In this document: in pieces, positions 11,466-24,335 of the stretch | Numbering within the stretch: position 1 is the first letter of the stretch | How the letters are laid out: every line of letters begins with the position of its first letter | Assembly (NCBI RefSeq): GCF_040802235.1 | Contig: NC_133158.1 | Span: forward strand, 44,768,001 to 44,832,000 | Source of the DNA: Manis javanica | Taxonomy: Eukaryota; Chordata; Mammalia; Pholidota; Manidae | DNA length: 64,000 bases | Reading direction: 5' to 3' | The notes under the pieces: model-generated | The model's input: the letters and a program-made list of their open reading frames with translations, nothing else | Databases searched by the model: none | Told to the model about the DNA's origin: nothing | Made by a program: the position numbers and the translations under genes

Positions 11466-14329
11466 CTGGCATCTACCCCAAAAGTCACTTTAATCTGGAA
11501 GAAGCAGCTTTTCAGCATCGAAAGACAAAATCGGTCAAGAAGAACCACAGCTCCTATTCATGCGGGAAGCCGCGTCCCAGGTGGCTGGGTATCTATGAAA
11601 GGCCTTTTCCCAGGGGAGTGAGGGACACAGGGGAGTGTGACAAGAAGGCAGAAAACTAGAAGAGGAATGAAGAACACAGCAGAGAGAAGCGCCCCAGCGG
11701 AGAGCTGCAGAGGAAACCTCTGCACATCTCTGCTCAGCCCATCCTTGCGGCTCCTCTGGGGGGTGCCTGGGGGCTGCAGTGCCACACAGGGGCCATCAGA
11801 CCTGGAAAGGCCCCCAAGGTGCTTAGCCACCACATTGCACCTGCAGTGTCACAGCCATAACCTACCAACTGCACTGCTGAAGAGACCATTAATGGTCTCT
11901 GAGGGCCACTGTCCCCTTACACACTGTGGACAAAGGTGAAGATGGTGAGGGCTGTGGGAGTGAACCTGCATGGAGCCCACGCACTGGTCCTAACCCTATG
12001 CACCACTCTCTGTGTAGTGAGCTCCGATTGTGTACCAGGCACTGTGTGAAACATTTCAGTTCCGTGTAACTGGGAGTCTCAGTAGAGCTCGGGTGCAGAT
12101 GGAGGTTGGGAGGTGGGGCTTTCGTCTGCCCCACGCAGGTGTCCTTTTTGATGAAATGATGCGAGAAGGGTGGCATTGGGGTTAAAGGAGGAGGGTACAT
12201 GGTGCTCAGGGCCTGGCAGGGAAGGGGCATGGACAAACCAGGGAGGCAGAGTGCAGGAGCCTGGGAACCCTGCCCCTCCCCAGGGTCTCCTTCAGAAAGC
12301 AGTGTTGTACGTACTGGCAAAGGGGGTGTTTGCACTAAGAGTCTGTGGCTCTGGGGCTCAAGGACAAGTGTCTCCTCATTTCCTGTGTGGACCCTGCAGC
12401 CCACCCAGTGGGGCCTGTGGAGGTCAGGAAAGGAGCTGCCCAGCCCTGCCTTACCCTTAGGACCTTCTGAAATTGAGAGCTTTCCCAAGCTTGGGTTAGC
12501 AGTTTCTTTGGCAGGTATCTTCTGGACAGTTTTCCCTTCAGACCCCCAGAGTATCTTGTCCCTGATAACAAAGTTTCGAGGCTTGTAAATAACTACACAT
12601 TTTTTATTTCCTAAATCCTGAATTATTGAATCTTATCAATTCCTAAATTATTTAGGTAGCCACCATGAGGAGAGACGTGGCTCTGTGTTGTCTGTCCAGG
12701 GAGAGTTTTTCAATGTTGGCCTTGGAGAGCTTATAACCACACCTTCTCAGGAAGGAGCTGCTACATTATAAAAGAGAGCATTTTAAATGCTTGGCTTGGT
12801 ATTGTTATTTACAAGGTTTTAGAATTTGCATCTCCACATTTTAAAATATCCATTTCTATCCCTTAGAAAGCTCTGGTCTACCCTGGGCTTGCAATCTGCA
12901 AGTGAATGTCAGGCCTAAGAAAGCATTATCGTTTTCTGTACATTGTTCCTTTGAGGTTACATAAGTCATTAATTTTGCTTTTTTCCCAGGAAAAGGGCCA
13001 CTTTCTAATATGTAATTTCTCAGCTGTAATTCCTGGTTCTCTTTTGCCTGCCAGCCTAGAAAAGCTTCCATTATGATTTGGATAAACTTGTCAAGGGAAT
13101 TAAGTCAGTGCTGGAAATGAGTGTGTTACTGTGCATATACAGGAACCTGCCTTCGTGTGGGGGAAGCCCAGCCATCCTCACACAGCAGGGCGTTGGAGCT
13201 CCCCACGCAGAGGGTGGCTTAGGGAATAAAACCATCAGTTTATAATCTACTCGTTGGGGTCCAGAGCCATTCATGATTCAATTTTCTATAGTCTCAACTC
13301 AAGGCTTTCTCTGTTACTGAGCGTATGCCCTCTGTCATGTGCAAACAGGCCGGCCATTCACCCAAGGACCAGTTTTTCCATGTACACAGTTTTCCCATAT
13401 TTTCCACTGAAGAGTTCTTCTGACCTTTCACCCAAACTTAAAATAAACATGGTCATCAACTGGCTGTGAAGTTTTTCATATTTTGTGTTTTTAGGATAAA
13501 TGTATACATAATAAACCCAAACCATACTCAAAAAATTGAAAATGAAGCAAAATTATCATCCCTCCATTTCTCACCAATGGTTAGATGCTCTTTCCCATGT
13601 CCTCTCTGTTTCCCTCCCCCGCTGCCTCCTCTCCTCCTGGTCTGGAGCATTTCCAGGAGGGAAATGGAGGGCGAGGAAATGGTGCTGTGAGGAGAGACAT
13701 GCCATCCCCTTTACCTCCTCTCCCTACAAAATGCACACCGACAGCCGCCAACTTTTGAGGGACTTTGAAGGAACTAAATTGTTTGAAAGGAAAGTTAAGA
13801 CCAACTCCCTGAGCAAGCAGTTACCCTACCCATCTTCACCTTTTGTCAAATCCAGAGTGACTTCCTCTGGCCCCACGGACGTTCGTGGTCATGCATTGAA
13901 GACAGTGAGCACAGCTGTGTGCTCCTCCACCCCCGTTCTGCTGGTCAGGGCAGGCAGAGGGCGTGGTGAATAAGGCCTGGCCATGGGCACGGGCTCGTCA
14001 GGCATGGGAAAGCATGAAAGATGGAGTTGAGAATGTGTGGCCAGTGACTCCAACGTCTGACCAGGAAATTTGCCCAAAGTGAAGAGAGAGGAGAGGCTGA
14101 GAGAGGCAGGGAGAGGAGCCGTGAAAGGGAGTGAGCCCAGTGAATCCGAAGGGTCCCAGGACTGGCAGAGCTCAGGCACAAGACAGAAGTGAATGGAAAG
14201 CCAGGAGGTGCTGGGCAGAGTTTGGGGAGCCCACAGCCGAGATGTGGGGTTGCAGTTACTAGTAATGACCAAGCCCAGGGCAACTCGAGAAGGTCCCAGT
14301 GGGACTATCTGTGAGAATGGAAATGTCCC
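11466..14329. other. Unassigned sequence
   Basis: Moderately GC-rich to 12580, then mixed. The 199-codon minus frame 11889..12488 is proline/serine-rich with no domain and is treated as chance. A MIR-like scrap (TTGTGTACCAGGCACTGTGT) is near 12028. Confidence 0.45.
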
Positions 14330-14485
14330 GTCTGCTCTAGCCAATGTGGCAGCTGCTAGCCCCGGGCACTGAAACATGGCTAGTGCAACGAAGGAAACAA
14401 ATCTTGGCTTCTTCTTAATTTTAACTGATTTACATGTAAATAGGTACATGTGACCAGTAGCTGCCGTACTGGACAGCACAGGTCT
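14330..14485 (+). mobile_element. Degraded DNA transposon fragment (MER-type)
   Basis: The text GAAACATGGCTAGTGCAACG ... CAGTAGCTGCCGTACTGGAC AGCACAG matches the end pattern of a common hAT-type MER element (ends in 'TGGACAGC'). The family was not resolved. Confidence 0.45.
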
Positions 14486-15284
14486 AGGGCATCATGGAAC
14501 TGAGAGTGAGGAGTTTGGGGCACACTCACGGCTATTGGCAAAGAGGGATTCACGTTACTAGAAAGTTTTTTGTTAGATGAATCAGTTATGCATATTGAAA
14601 TCATAAGGTTAAGGCTGGAGTGGCAATGGAGACTGTCAGCAGAGGCAAAATCATAGAGAAATGAGAGGAAGTGACCCGTGAGCCACCAGCAGATGGTCGC
14701 AGCGAGGAGGAGACGGGGAAACATCCTGTGGGCGTGAGACTCGGAGCCGAGGAGTTTAGGGAGGTCTGGAAGGGTGACAGGAGCTGAGGGACTCTGCCCC
14801 CCCTCTGGTCCCACAGAGAGCAGTCCAGAGGGGGCCACGGAATGGCTTACGGCATTGGGAGGAATGGGAATGCGGAAGATACAGGGATTTCAGACCCCCT
14901 GGGGGCTAGGAATGACCCGGTGGTCAAGGGCACCTCGTGATGACAGGCTAAATGGACCAGAAGACAGGTGGAGATGAGTCACAGTGGACACAGGCCAGCG
15001 CTCAGACAGTGGGTGTTCGAGGGGGGAAGAGGTCAATGATTCGGGTCCCCTGCACCCTGTGCAGGCAGAGGCAGGGGCACTGGAAGAGGGCAGCTTCCGA
15101 GGCGCCCTGTTCAGCTGATGAAACCCGTCCTGAAGGATCATAGAGACCAGGAGAAGTGTGCTCCCCTCCCGGGTCAGGAAGACCCCATTCTCAGGGTTCA
15201 CTCTTGACCTTGTCAATGGGTGGGAAGGAGTCAAGAAGCCACAGAAGATGAATCTCAGGTGGGAAAACATTAGAATAAAGGTGC
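14486..15284. other. Unassigned sequence
   Basis: Purine-rich, GC-moderate sequence with no recognised gene or repeat before the ancient L1M at 15285. Confidence 0.4.
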
Positions 15285-16640
15285 CCTTCTCCCTACATTA
15301 ATTTACAAACGCAGTGCAATCGCAATGAACATTCCAGGTGACTGTTTCACTCAATGAGCTTATTTAAAATGTATATGGAGAGAGAAACATCTGTAATTGT
15401 TAAGTGAACTTTTAAAAAGCCAAGTGAAGTAGTGGGCTTGTCCAAGTAGACATTAAGACACACCTCAAAGTAATGGTAATAAAAAAAGTGCCATTAGCAT
15501 GAAAGTAGCAAGTATGCAAGGAGACAGAATAGAGAATGCCAAGCGATCTGTGTCTGTGTGGGAATTTTAATATACGGTAAAGGTGACAGTAAAACCAGTT
15601 TAGAAAGAGCAGATTGCCTAGTAAACAGTAGTGGGGAAATTGTAAGTATAGCAGGGAAAATAAAACTGAATCTCTACCTAACACATAAATAGTGTGAGCT
15701 CCAGATGGACGTAATATCTACATGAGAAAGGCAAAACTAGGAAGTTAATAGAAAGAAATAGAAGAGAATATTTTTATGATTTTTAGGCAGGGCAGGTGCA
15801 CAGAACTTCAAGTGTACAGGAAAACTAAAAAGTATGTCTACATAAAAATGAAGAACTTTTTTTCAAAGGCCACCACAAAGATAGTGATGGGAGATTTTGC
15901 AATGAGTGAAACCAACCAGGTATCAAAAATGTAGAACAAGAAACGTCTGCAAGCCAACAAGAAAACTTCAACCCCACTAGGAAAATGGGGAAAGGAATTT
16001 ACAGGGAGGGCTATAAAAGGTGACTGGCATTGGAAGAAATGTTTAAAAATCATGACTAGCCAGAGAAGTGCAAATTAACACCACAGAAACCACTTTACAC
16101 CCATTAACCTGGAACAAATCCAAAAGCTGGCTGATGCCAGGTATTGGCATGGCAGTGGGGATGCTGGAACTCTTGAGCCAGCTCTGCTCATGGGAGCAAG
16201 GGCTGGGGACCATTCTAGAACACAGGCTGGCCCATTTGGCCAAAATAAGTTAAATCACTAAGACCCAGTAATTCTGATCCCAGGTATAAAAATTCTTACA
16301 CACACTCCTAGAATATTTATTGCAATAAGCCAATCACAGAAAGACAAACATTGTGTGATCCCACTTACATGAGGTCCCTGCAGTGGTCAGAATTACAGAG
16401 ACAGAAAGCAGAATGGTGGTTGCCAGGGTCTGAGGGGAGGGGAATGGAGAGTTAGTATTCAATGGGGACAGAGTTTCACTTGGGGGGGAAATGGGAATGT
16501 TCTAGAAATGGCCCGTGGTGATATTTGCACAACAATGTGAATATACTTAGCACAGTTGGACTGCACACTCACAAAGCGCAAGGTGGTCAATTTTATGCTA
16601 TGAGTATTTCACCAAAACAAAAAATGAAAAAAAAACTTTT
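15285..16640 (+). mobile_element. Ancient L1M fragment (ORF2 end and 3' UTR)
   Basis: Degraded ORF2 text (AATCGCAATGAACATTCCAG; TGACTAGCCAGAGAAGTGCA AATTAAC; TTTACACCCATTAACCTGGA) runs into an old-type 3' UTR (GAATGGTGGTTGCCAGGGTC; ATGGCCCGTGGTGATATTTG) and ends near an A-rich tract at about 16620..16640. It is too decayed to code. Confidence 0.75.
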
Positions 16641-17014
16641 AAAAATAGCAAACTTGGATATTTTGAATTCAAATTATGTTAATGTATCCTCTTTAAGAAG
16701 AAGATAATTACTGCTGCTCTATTTGCAGCGGCAAGGAGTGGGAAGCACCCCGACGTCTGCACCGGGAGAGCGGACGGGGACGTTTGTTCCAGGAGGCCCA
16801 CGGGCAGCAGGCGTGCCGAGAAGCCATAGACAGGCACGTAAACCTGATGCAGATGAATCTTAGGCATGTTGTTCATTGAAAAAAATAAACAGATTTGTCA
16901 GTAATTTTAAGCCTTTTTTAAAAATTATCTACAAAACAATGATACCCACTTTATAAGAATACATAACAAAACAACATATATGAAATCCAAGGCTGGGGGT
17001 GGGGAGGGAAGGAG
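16641..17014. other. Unassigned, possibly old L1 remnant
   Basis: A-rich with ACTGCTGCTCTATTTGCAGC near 16710. It may be a decayed L1 fragment; nothing else seen. Confidence 0.35.
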
Positions 17015-17190
17015 AGGGCGGCAGTTCAGAGCAGTGGCTGAGTCACAGCCAGCAGGTCCACCTGGGCGCCAATATGGCTAAGCTGGTCAGCTATAGGCCT
17101 CACTGCAATGATCTCCTGACATTGCAGGGGAATCAAATGAGAGAATGATGGTAAATAGCGATTATTGTTGCTATTATAAAAGGGAATTAA
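17015..17190 (+). mobile_element. Probable MIR SINE
   Basis: GTTCAGAGCAGTGGCTGAGT, GGGGAATCAAATGAGAGAAT and a GATTATTGTTGCTATTATAA end suggest a decayed MIR. It is weaker than the other copies. Confidence 0.45.
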
Positions 17191-17294
17191 AGAATCAAAA
17201 GAAGGGTTATTGCATGAACCAGCATTGAAAATGTGCCAAGATCTGGGGAGTGTGACTAAGTCAACCTTCTGAGGATGCAGTCCTAGCGGGAATG

Positions 17295-17380
17295 AAAGGG
17301 AGACAGGGAGGGGGTGGGAGGGAGGGGAGGGGAGAGAGGGCAGGAGAAGAGACAGGGGGAGGCATGGGGAGGGGAGCACC
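17295..17380. repeat. G-rich polypurine tract
   Basis: Almost pure purine on the plus strand with repeated GGGAGG/GGGGAGGGG runs (GGGAGGGAGGGGAGGGGAGA near 17318). It could form G-quadruplex or triplex structure; no function shown. Confidence 0.8.
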
Positions 17381-17399
17381 TCTCCAGCACCTGCAGCAA

Positions 17400-18109
17400 A
17401 CTGTAATTTTATCATATGCTGGGGGCAAACTATTGAACCTCCTTTAATCCCCTGAACTTCTCTTGACTGCTCTTACCCTCTGAAGGTGGAATCACAGCAT
17501 TATTGTTTTCTTCTGGTTTTTCACATTGTTGGCTTCAATGCCTGGGAAATTTGCAGCAAGTACATATAGCCAGGGAAGGATCTGGGTCACCAGGGGGATT
17601 TGCACCCTCCAGTGGTCCCAGTTCACATCAGTAATCCTCTTCTACTGACCGGGGCTGCCTCGCAGCAGCACCCACCCTTTCTCAGACCAGATACACCTCT
17701 CACCCCCTGGGGGTCCAGCAGAGGGAGAAGCACTTGGGCTGCAGCCAGTCCTGACCTTCTCTTCTCCCCGGAGTTTGCCATGTCAGGAGGGATGCTGTCT
17801 GGCTGTGGGGTGGTGGGGGAAGGTAAGGCAGCCCTCCAGTAGCAGAAGCTAGTGTGTCAGCCACGTGCCACCCCCCACCCCCCCACACCTGCTGTCTGCT
17901 CTGTACAGTTCCACTCCCATCATGCCCCAGCCCTGAGGGACCCCCTGCACTCACTCCTCCATGCCACCCACCCACCCACACCCTGCCTGTGCCCCTCGCC
18001 CTCTCCCCATCAGCCCTCCTGAAGGGCTGATGGCCCTCACACCCTCCGGCTCTGCCACACACAGCTGGTTTGCTCACCCTCCAACCCCCTGCCCCCTTCT
18101 CCCTCCTGC
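17400..18109. other. Unassigned pyrimidine-rich sequence
   Basis: C-rich on the plus strand (CCACCCCCCACCCCCCCACA near 17866). No gene recognised; the overlapping frames on both strands are composition-driven. Confidence 0.4.
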
Positions 18110-18390
18110 TGGGCCCCCTACTCAGACTTCAGGGTGGGCTCAGCTGTTACCTCCTCCAAGAGAGCCTTTCTTGACAGCCCTGCACACACCCACGCTCCCT
18201 GGCCAAGAAGGCCCCCTCCTGTGTATCCCCTAGACCCTTCCTTTTCACTGTGCAAGTGCTGCCCCACCGTCCGAAGCTGCCCACTCACCCACCTTCCCAA
18301 TAGACTGGGAACTGGGAGCTCCCGGAGCTGCAGGAATCATGCCCAGAGCCCAGGACACACTCAATGCTCCATACACAGCTGCTGAGCACT
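18110..18390 (-). mobile_element. L2 LINE 3' end, antisense
   Basis: GTTACCTCCTCCAAGAGAGC CTTTCTTGACAG, TAGACTGGGAACTGGGAGCT, and CCCAGGACACACTCAATGCT follow the L2 3' region in reverse. Confidence 0.7.
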
Positions 18391-20509
18391 GGATGATGAG
18401 CCAGGCTGGGCAGGCCAAGAAAGCGTCAGGAGAGCATGAGGGGGACTTGGGAAAAGAATGGGGGCAGCTGCTGTTTGGATGCAGAGAAGGAAAGAGACCT
18501 TCCAAGAGCCCAGGAGGTGGGGCACAGGGCTGAGTCTGTGACTAAGTGGGCATGGGTGTGGATGTGGATGTGGGTGGGTGGCTGTGTGCACACGCACGGG
18601 GGTGCTCCTCATAGGGGAGTGCTACCTGAAAATACAGGCTCAAGCAGAAAGTTTGTGTTGGTCCCTCATGGGAGATAAATCAGGGGACACAGGTTGAGGC
18701 CAGACTGAGAGCTTACACTTGACCTCTGAATGCCCGCCCAGTAGGTTTCAGAACAATAAAGTACTGTGTGTTGGCGGAAGTAGATAGAGAGGTCTGGAGG
18801 ACACAAGATGCCATCAAGGCAGCCCGCCCTTGACATTGTAGGGGGGATCAAGGGAGCAAGTGGGGGCCAGGCTCATGGCCTGCACCCCTTGTCTTCCACT
18901 TGCAGCCCCATCTCCTATCAACCTCCAGATCCAAGCAGCCTCCCAGCCCCCTCGGGTCTAAGGTGGACACACTGAGAGTACAGTCTGCCTTCAAGAGGAT
19001 GGGCCCAGGAAGAGCTCAGGCCTGCTCTGGAAGCGGCCCTGGGGCCCCTGGCTTGAGGCATGCTCAGTGGTGACACCCTGACACCCCAGACTGCCCAGAA
19101 CTCGGGAAGTTGAACTTGAATCACTCACCACTACCCTGGCTAGAATATGTTAGGCTTTGAGGAGAGCTTCTGCTCAGACAGCACACATCTGGAAACTCCT
19201 CTGAAAACCCCTGGGATAAACAGATGGGTGGGAAAATGGGTGCTATACTTCACGGAACACAACTGTGATGTGGAATCCAGTCCCAGATCAAGTCACACCA
19301 TAAGTAAAAGGGACAGAGAAGAAATGGGATGCAGGAAGCCGAAATGAGCCCAGACTGCCCAGGGGCCAACCAATGAGAACAGAGGCCATCCTGAAAGCTC
19401 CTCCAGGAGCCAGGAAATAACCCTTTAGCCCCTGGATTGCTGCCCTCCAGGAAGAACAAACACAGGTCACATCCCTTGGCCAAGAGGCAATTTCAATTAT
19501 TCACATGACAGTAAGCCCAGAATTTTACTAGGAGGATTCAGGGTGAGCTGTTCAGGATATGGACGTGTCTGCAGCCTTACCTGAAAATCCCATGGACTAC
19601 AATGTTTTCCACAAGTATTTTTACCCTTTGCCAAAGCCGGTGGATGCCAGAAGCCCGTCAGTGGAGGTCCAGTGGCTATTACTAGGATCTGTGTCAATAT
19701 GAGGTCATTTCAGATGGGGCTGAATGACCAGCTGCCTATTACTGAAGAGAATATTCTTGAATATTATTCTACAGAAGCGAGTGTGCCACCATGATCTGAC
19801 CAAGAACCCGAAGATAAAGAGACTGCGTCAGCTACCTTCCCATGTGCCTCCCCGACACCCCCTTCCCCATCTTCTCCCCCGTGTCCTGCCCTGGGGAGAT
19901 TATTTTCGTGGGGCCTGGATTGACCACGCACATAACCCTGGTGACGGACAAATGCCCTTGCTTTCTGGTTTCAAACCGATCCAGCAAAGGAGAGCCCCAG
20001 CAGCAAACTGGAGGGAAGAGCAGTTAAATCCTGGCGATTTTCCCCTGGGCTGCCTCCTTCAGGGCGACTTTGTTCACTGGTGCTGCAGGGGCAGAGGCCA
20101 TCTCTAGAGATGCTCTCTCTCCTTCTAGACCTCTTGAGCCACTTCCTCTTTCACGTCCTTTGATCCTATGAAGCAGCTCATCCCTCCCTCCTGCTTATAT
20201 TACTGCTTATATTACTGTGCTCACTCTGAAGGGCCCCCTATACCCCGCCTACACCCCTTTGTACCTAGTGCTTTTATTAAGCCTTTCCTCAATTTCCCTA
20301 ATTTGAGTGTGCTCTTTACTTCCTGTTGGGACCCTGACTGATTCTGGTGCCTCTCATATGATAAGATCCAGCTCTCTATGATTCTATGCCTGGGCCCTTC
20401 TATGGGCTGACTTAATGACTTCGTTTTAAGAAATAGCTATATCCCCGATCGTTTTCAGTGTACGTACTGTGCTGGAGTCTTTTTTCAGTTCTCAAGAGTT
20501 TTTAAGTTA
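18391..20509. other. Unassigned sequence
   Basis: No gene or clear repeat. A GTGTGGATGTGGATGTGGGT run is at about 18556 and a 12-bp tandem (TGCTTATATTAC x2) at about 20192..20216. Confidence 0.4.
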
Positions 20510-20685
20510 AAGTTTCTTTATTGAACATTTACTATATTCCAAGTACAGCACCAAACACTCCAAATGCATTTTCTTATTAATTCACACAACCCTGACAAAT
20601 AAAGGATATTGCCATCCTCATTTTATAGATGAGAGCTCTAAGGCTCTTGCCAAGATCACCCAGTTGATAAAGATTGTGCTTATCT
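20510..20685 (-). mobile_element. MIR SINE, antisense
   Basis: TATTGAACATTTACTATATT CCAAGTACAG, ACAACCCTGACAAATAAAGG, TCATTTTATAGATGAGAGCT, GATCACCCAGTTGATAA: MIR read from its 3' end. Confidence 0.85.
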
Positions 20686-20924
20686 ATGGGAAGTTACCAA
20701 AGTCTTTGAGAAAGATCTTCATTGATTTTGCATTATCATTTTGGAGAAAAATTTGTTGGTAAGTTTGTCCTCAAAATGTTTCCAGGAGCTTGTAGTCAGA
20801 ATTTCAGTCTTAGCCATGCTAACTCTGCACCAGCCACTTGCAGCTCCTAGATCATCAGAGTATGGAGAATGAGCCCACACTTACCTAGACTTCTGAGATT
20901 ACTTGCCTCTGTTGATGTAGTAAA

Positions 20925-21345
20925 CTAAAGAGGGTCTCCCCAGAATCCACGTCCACCCAGAACCTCAGAAAGTTAGTTTATTTGGAAATAGAGTCTTTTG
21001 CAGATGGCATTAAGTTAAAGATCTCGAGATGAGAGCATCCTAGAGGCAGGGGAACCCTAAATCCAAGGGCTGGTGTCCTTACAAGAGGAAAGGACATACA
21101 GAAACCTAGAAGGGAAGGTCAGTGAAAATGAGGACAAAAGTTAGAGGGACCCGGCCTCCAGCCAACAATGCCTGGAGCTGCCAGAAGCTGGAAGAAAGAA
21201 GGGAGGATTCTTCCCTAGACCTTTAGACGGTGCACAGCCCTGGTGACACCTTGACTTCGGGCTTCTGGACTCCAGAACCATCAAAGAATATGCTTTTGCT
21301 GTTTTAAGTTTGTGTTAATTTGTTATCTAGTAAACTAAAATGGTG
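20925..21345 (+). mobile_element. MaLR LTR (MLT1-like)
   Basis: Forward motifs: GTTTATTTGGAAATAGAGTC, GCAGATGGCATTAAGTTAAA, GGTGTCCTTACAAGAGGAAA, GACACCTTGACTTCGGGCTT, and a TTTGTTATCTAGTAAACTAA end. The stretch is a nearly complete LTR. Confidence 0.75.
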
Positions 21346-21999
21346 ACTTAGAAGTGGAGACATGAGCCATCATGGAAACACCTCATAACCTGAAGCATAT
21401 CATGAATCTGAAAGAATCATACAATATGAGGTAAAATTTGAAGATTATGGTTTGTTAACCCATCTGACAAGAGAGAGTCTGGCCCAATGTCTCCTGACTG
21501 GTCTTAATTGGCATCCCTTGGGTTTTTCCCAGAGCTTCAAGGAAAAAAGAAAGGTATTTTGGATGCTATTTCCTCCACACCTATCCTTTGGGATTTTCAC
21601 CCAAGCAGTTGTCTTAGCAGAAAACTCAGGAGCTGGATCAAGCAGAGCATGCCTTACTAACTGGGACCAAAGTCCCACGTCACAGGACATTCAATAAACC
21701 AGGAAAAGCACCGTGTCACTTCCATAGGAGACACCTGCAGAGCCATGTTCCTGCAGTGAGTGAATGACTGCAGATCTGGAAGCATTTCTGGGAGCAGTAG
21801 GGTGGAGATATTTGGGTTAGACTTCCTGGAATTTCTCCGGGGCCATAAAATGAGGGAAGCAGCTACCATCCTGCAAGGACCCGATTGCTTCTTCAATCAT
21901 AAGACCTCTACACCCGGCACCAAAAAGCAAAATCAACCCAAGGAAAGGGTACTTCTTTGCTAGTTAAAGACTGCTGACCCCAGAAGCCAAAAAGAAGAC
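21346..21999. other. Unassigned sequence
   Basis: Unique-looking sequence between a MaLR LTR and an old L1M. Nothing recognised. Confidence 0.4.
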
Positions 22000-22945
22000 C
22001 GATAATTTAATTCTATAAACCTTTCCAACTTCTGCATGAAGGAAAATACACCACATCAGAACCAAAGTCAAAAGACAAATGAGAAATGATTAAGTATGGC
22101 ATATGCAAACAAAAGCTTATTTCTTCATTATACAAAGAACTCTCACAAGTCAGTAAGGAGCCACCCAAGAGGGGGGAAAACAGGATTCAAATAGGAAGTT
22201 CACATGAAAGCATAGGAAAAGAGTCTCAAACTGGCTCATATTTAAAGAAACTAAGACAAAAATAATAAAAATGAGTTTCTTTCAACACTGGCAAAAATTT
22301 TAATCTTAGTTATGGGAAACAGGCATTCTCATGCACGGTGGGCTGGAGTGTAAGTAGAGTATCTGGGGAAGAATTCGGCAACATGTCTAAAATATACAAA
22401 CTGATGCAGTTTACATTCTTTAAATGTTTAAAAATTTGCCTTACGGATATTTGCATAAATATGCAATCATGACTATATAGCAATGCTCATGATAGCACTG
22501 TTTATAAAAGCAAATAAGTAGGAACTACCCCAAAGTCTACAGCATAAACCTACTTAAGTCAGTATAGTAATACTATATGGTTTTTCAAAAGAACACCAAA
22601 AAATCTGTATGGATTGCTTGTATATTTTAGGCAGAAAAAAAAAGTCAGAACAGAAGATATAATCCACACGAAACTATATTTCCTATACTACACTACAGTC
22701 CACTTACCACTCCACAACTTGCTTTGTCACATGTAGGAAATATATATTTGAATTCTAGAAGAATATACAAAAGCTATATTAATAGTTGTTATTAATTATT
22801 ATTAAATTACTAATAATTAACATTATTAAATGGCTACTTCTAAAGACTGGGCAAAGGATAAGCAAAAGAAAGGGAATACTTGCTTTCTCTTCTCTGAATT
22901 TTTTTACCATGAGTATAATTATAGTTATAATTTTTTAAAAAGATG
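22000..22945 (+). mobile_element. Ancient L1M fragment
   Basis: Old L1 ORF2-derived sequence (AATACAAAGAACTCTCACAA-like motif near 22130; TAAGTAGAGTATCTGGGGAA; GATAGCACTGTTTATAAAAG) continues to an AT-rich 3' end with TACCATGAGTATAATTATAG near 22910. No intact frame remains. Confidence 0.65.
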
Positions 22946-23429
22946 ATGCTGACATTGGGGAACTTTATGCCTTCAAGAAAATTATTGATCTTCTTTGCAC
23001 CAGTAACTGGGTCTTTTTGGAGTGCAGAAAGATTTGCCCCTGCCCTATAGCTTCTGCTGCTGCATTACTGAGACAGAAACAGCAAGAGGGAAAGACAGAG
23101 ACAGGCAAAGAGACGGAGACAGAGGACTGCAAACACCTGTCCAGCCCCAGCCAGCTTTGCAGAGGTCCTGGGGGTCTGTCCCATCACAGGACCTCTGAAG
23201 GTGCTCAGAGCTAACAGCGCATAGCACAGATGGGCACTTCTCCAAGTTTGCGGCCCTCATGGATATAGGAGGCAGTGCCCTTGCGCCTACTGCCTGCAGT
23301 CCCACAACTCCCACCCCACCCAGTGCCAGCCCCACAGGAACTCAGCTTCTTCGGACCTACTATAGCCGTAAGGCCTTTAGCAGCCCCAGATCCCATTAGG
23401 AAGCACTTATGCCTAATTTGAGCTGAGGG
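22946..23429. other. Unassigned sequence
   Basis: No gene or named repeat. Includes an AGACAGAG-rich patch at 23070..23125. Confidence 0.4.
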
Positions 23430-23595
23430 CTTTGGAGCCACCATGAGCTATGCCAGGCACTTGGGGTATATTTTCATATAATCTGGACATCACCCCTGTA
23501 GGTTATATACTCTCCTGATGACACAGTGGCCACCCAAGGCCACACAGCCATAAAGCAGAAGGGCATGGAGCCCTAGACTTATGAGTCACACACAG
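23430..23595 (-). mobile_element. MIR SINE, antisense
   Basis: GAGCTATGCCAGGCACTTGG, GTAGGTTATATACTCTCCTG, AGGCCACACAGCCATAAAGC. MIR core is clear in reverse orientation. Confidence 0.75.
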
Positions 23596-24159
23596 CCCGT
23601 GCAAGATCCCGCCCCTGTGATTGCAGTCACTTGAGCCAAGTGGAAGACAAGGTCAGACCTTTAACTGCTTTCATTCTTGAGATGAAAATCCATAGGATAC
23701 TCTGCTGTCAGACACTTGCAGCCATAGCTCAAGGCCCCAGAGGTGGACATGGGCCTGGAGCCCAATCTGTAATCCCTGGCCTGGGAATTCCCTTTGACGT
23801 TCCTCTCCCCATGGCCTACACCCCAGGCTGGCAGATGCTTAAGGAACACTGTTCACCTCCAGATATTTTGTCCTTATTCTCCCCTGTTGGAAAAAAGTGC
23901 ACCCTTCCCCTGGTCAGGGCAGGCTGCTCATACAGAGTGCAATGGCTTTCCAACCCCACAGCAAGTCCTACAGTGATCTGTAAAGTCCAAAAGTTGAAGT
24001 CAGCATCTTGAATAACTTCAAGCACAAACCAAGCATTAGGCTGCCCTTCACTGTACCCTCCTTACCCCCACCACATTCTATATTGCAGCTTCCAGAGAAA
24101 TATGGCATGACAGGGGAACTCAACAAAGACTGAGTCATCAGCACGTGCCAGTGTTACAC

Positions 24160-24335
24160 ACAGAGGTGAACCCTTAATGTCACCATGCTAGGCATGTACA
24201 TAGATTCTCTCTCTCCATGCTCACAACATTCTGAAGGGTGGTTTTATTTTTATTCCCAATTTAGAATTGCCCAAAAGGATTTTTGGCAATAATGCACTCA
24301 AAACTCCATGTCTGGAAAATAAGAAAGCCAAGAGT
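24160..24335 (-). mobile_element. MIR SINE, antisense
   Basis: ACCATGCTAGGCATGTACAT, CATGCTCACAACATTCTGAA, TTATTCCCAATTTAGAATTG. Reverse MIR with a decayed 5' half. Confidence 0.65.

Noticed and set aside
11889..12488. 199-codon open frame on the minus strand
   Set aside because: Proline/serine-rich in GC-rich DNA with overlapping frames on the other strand; no family resemblance.
13889..14479. 196-codon open frame on the minus strand
   Set aside because: Overlaps a decayed DNA transposon fragment and alternative frames of equal quality.
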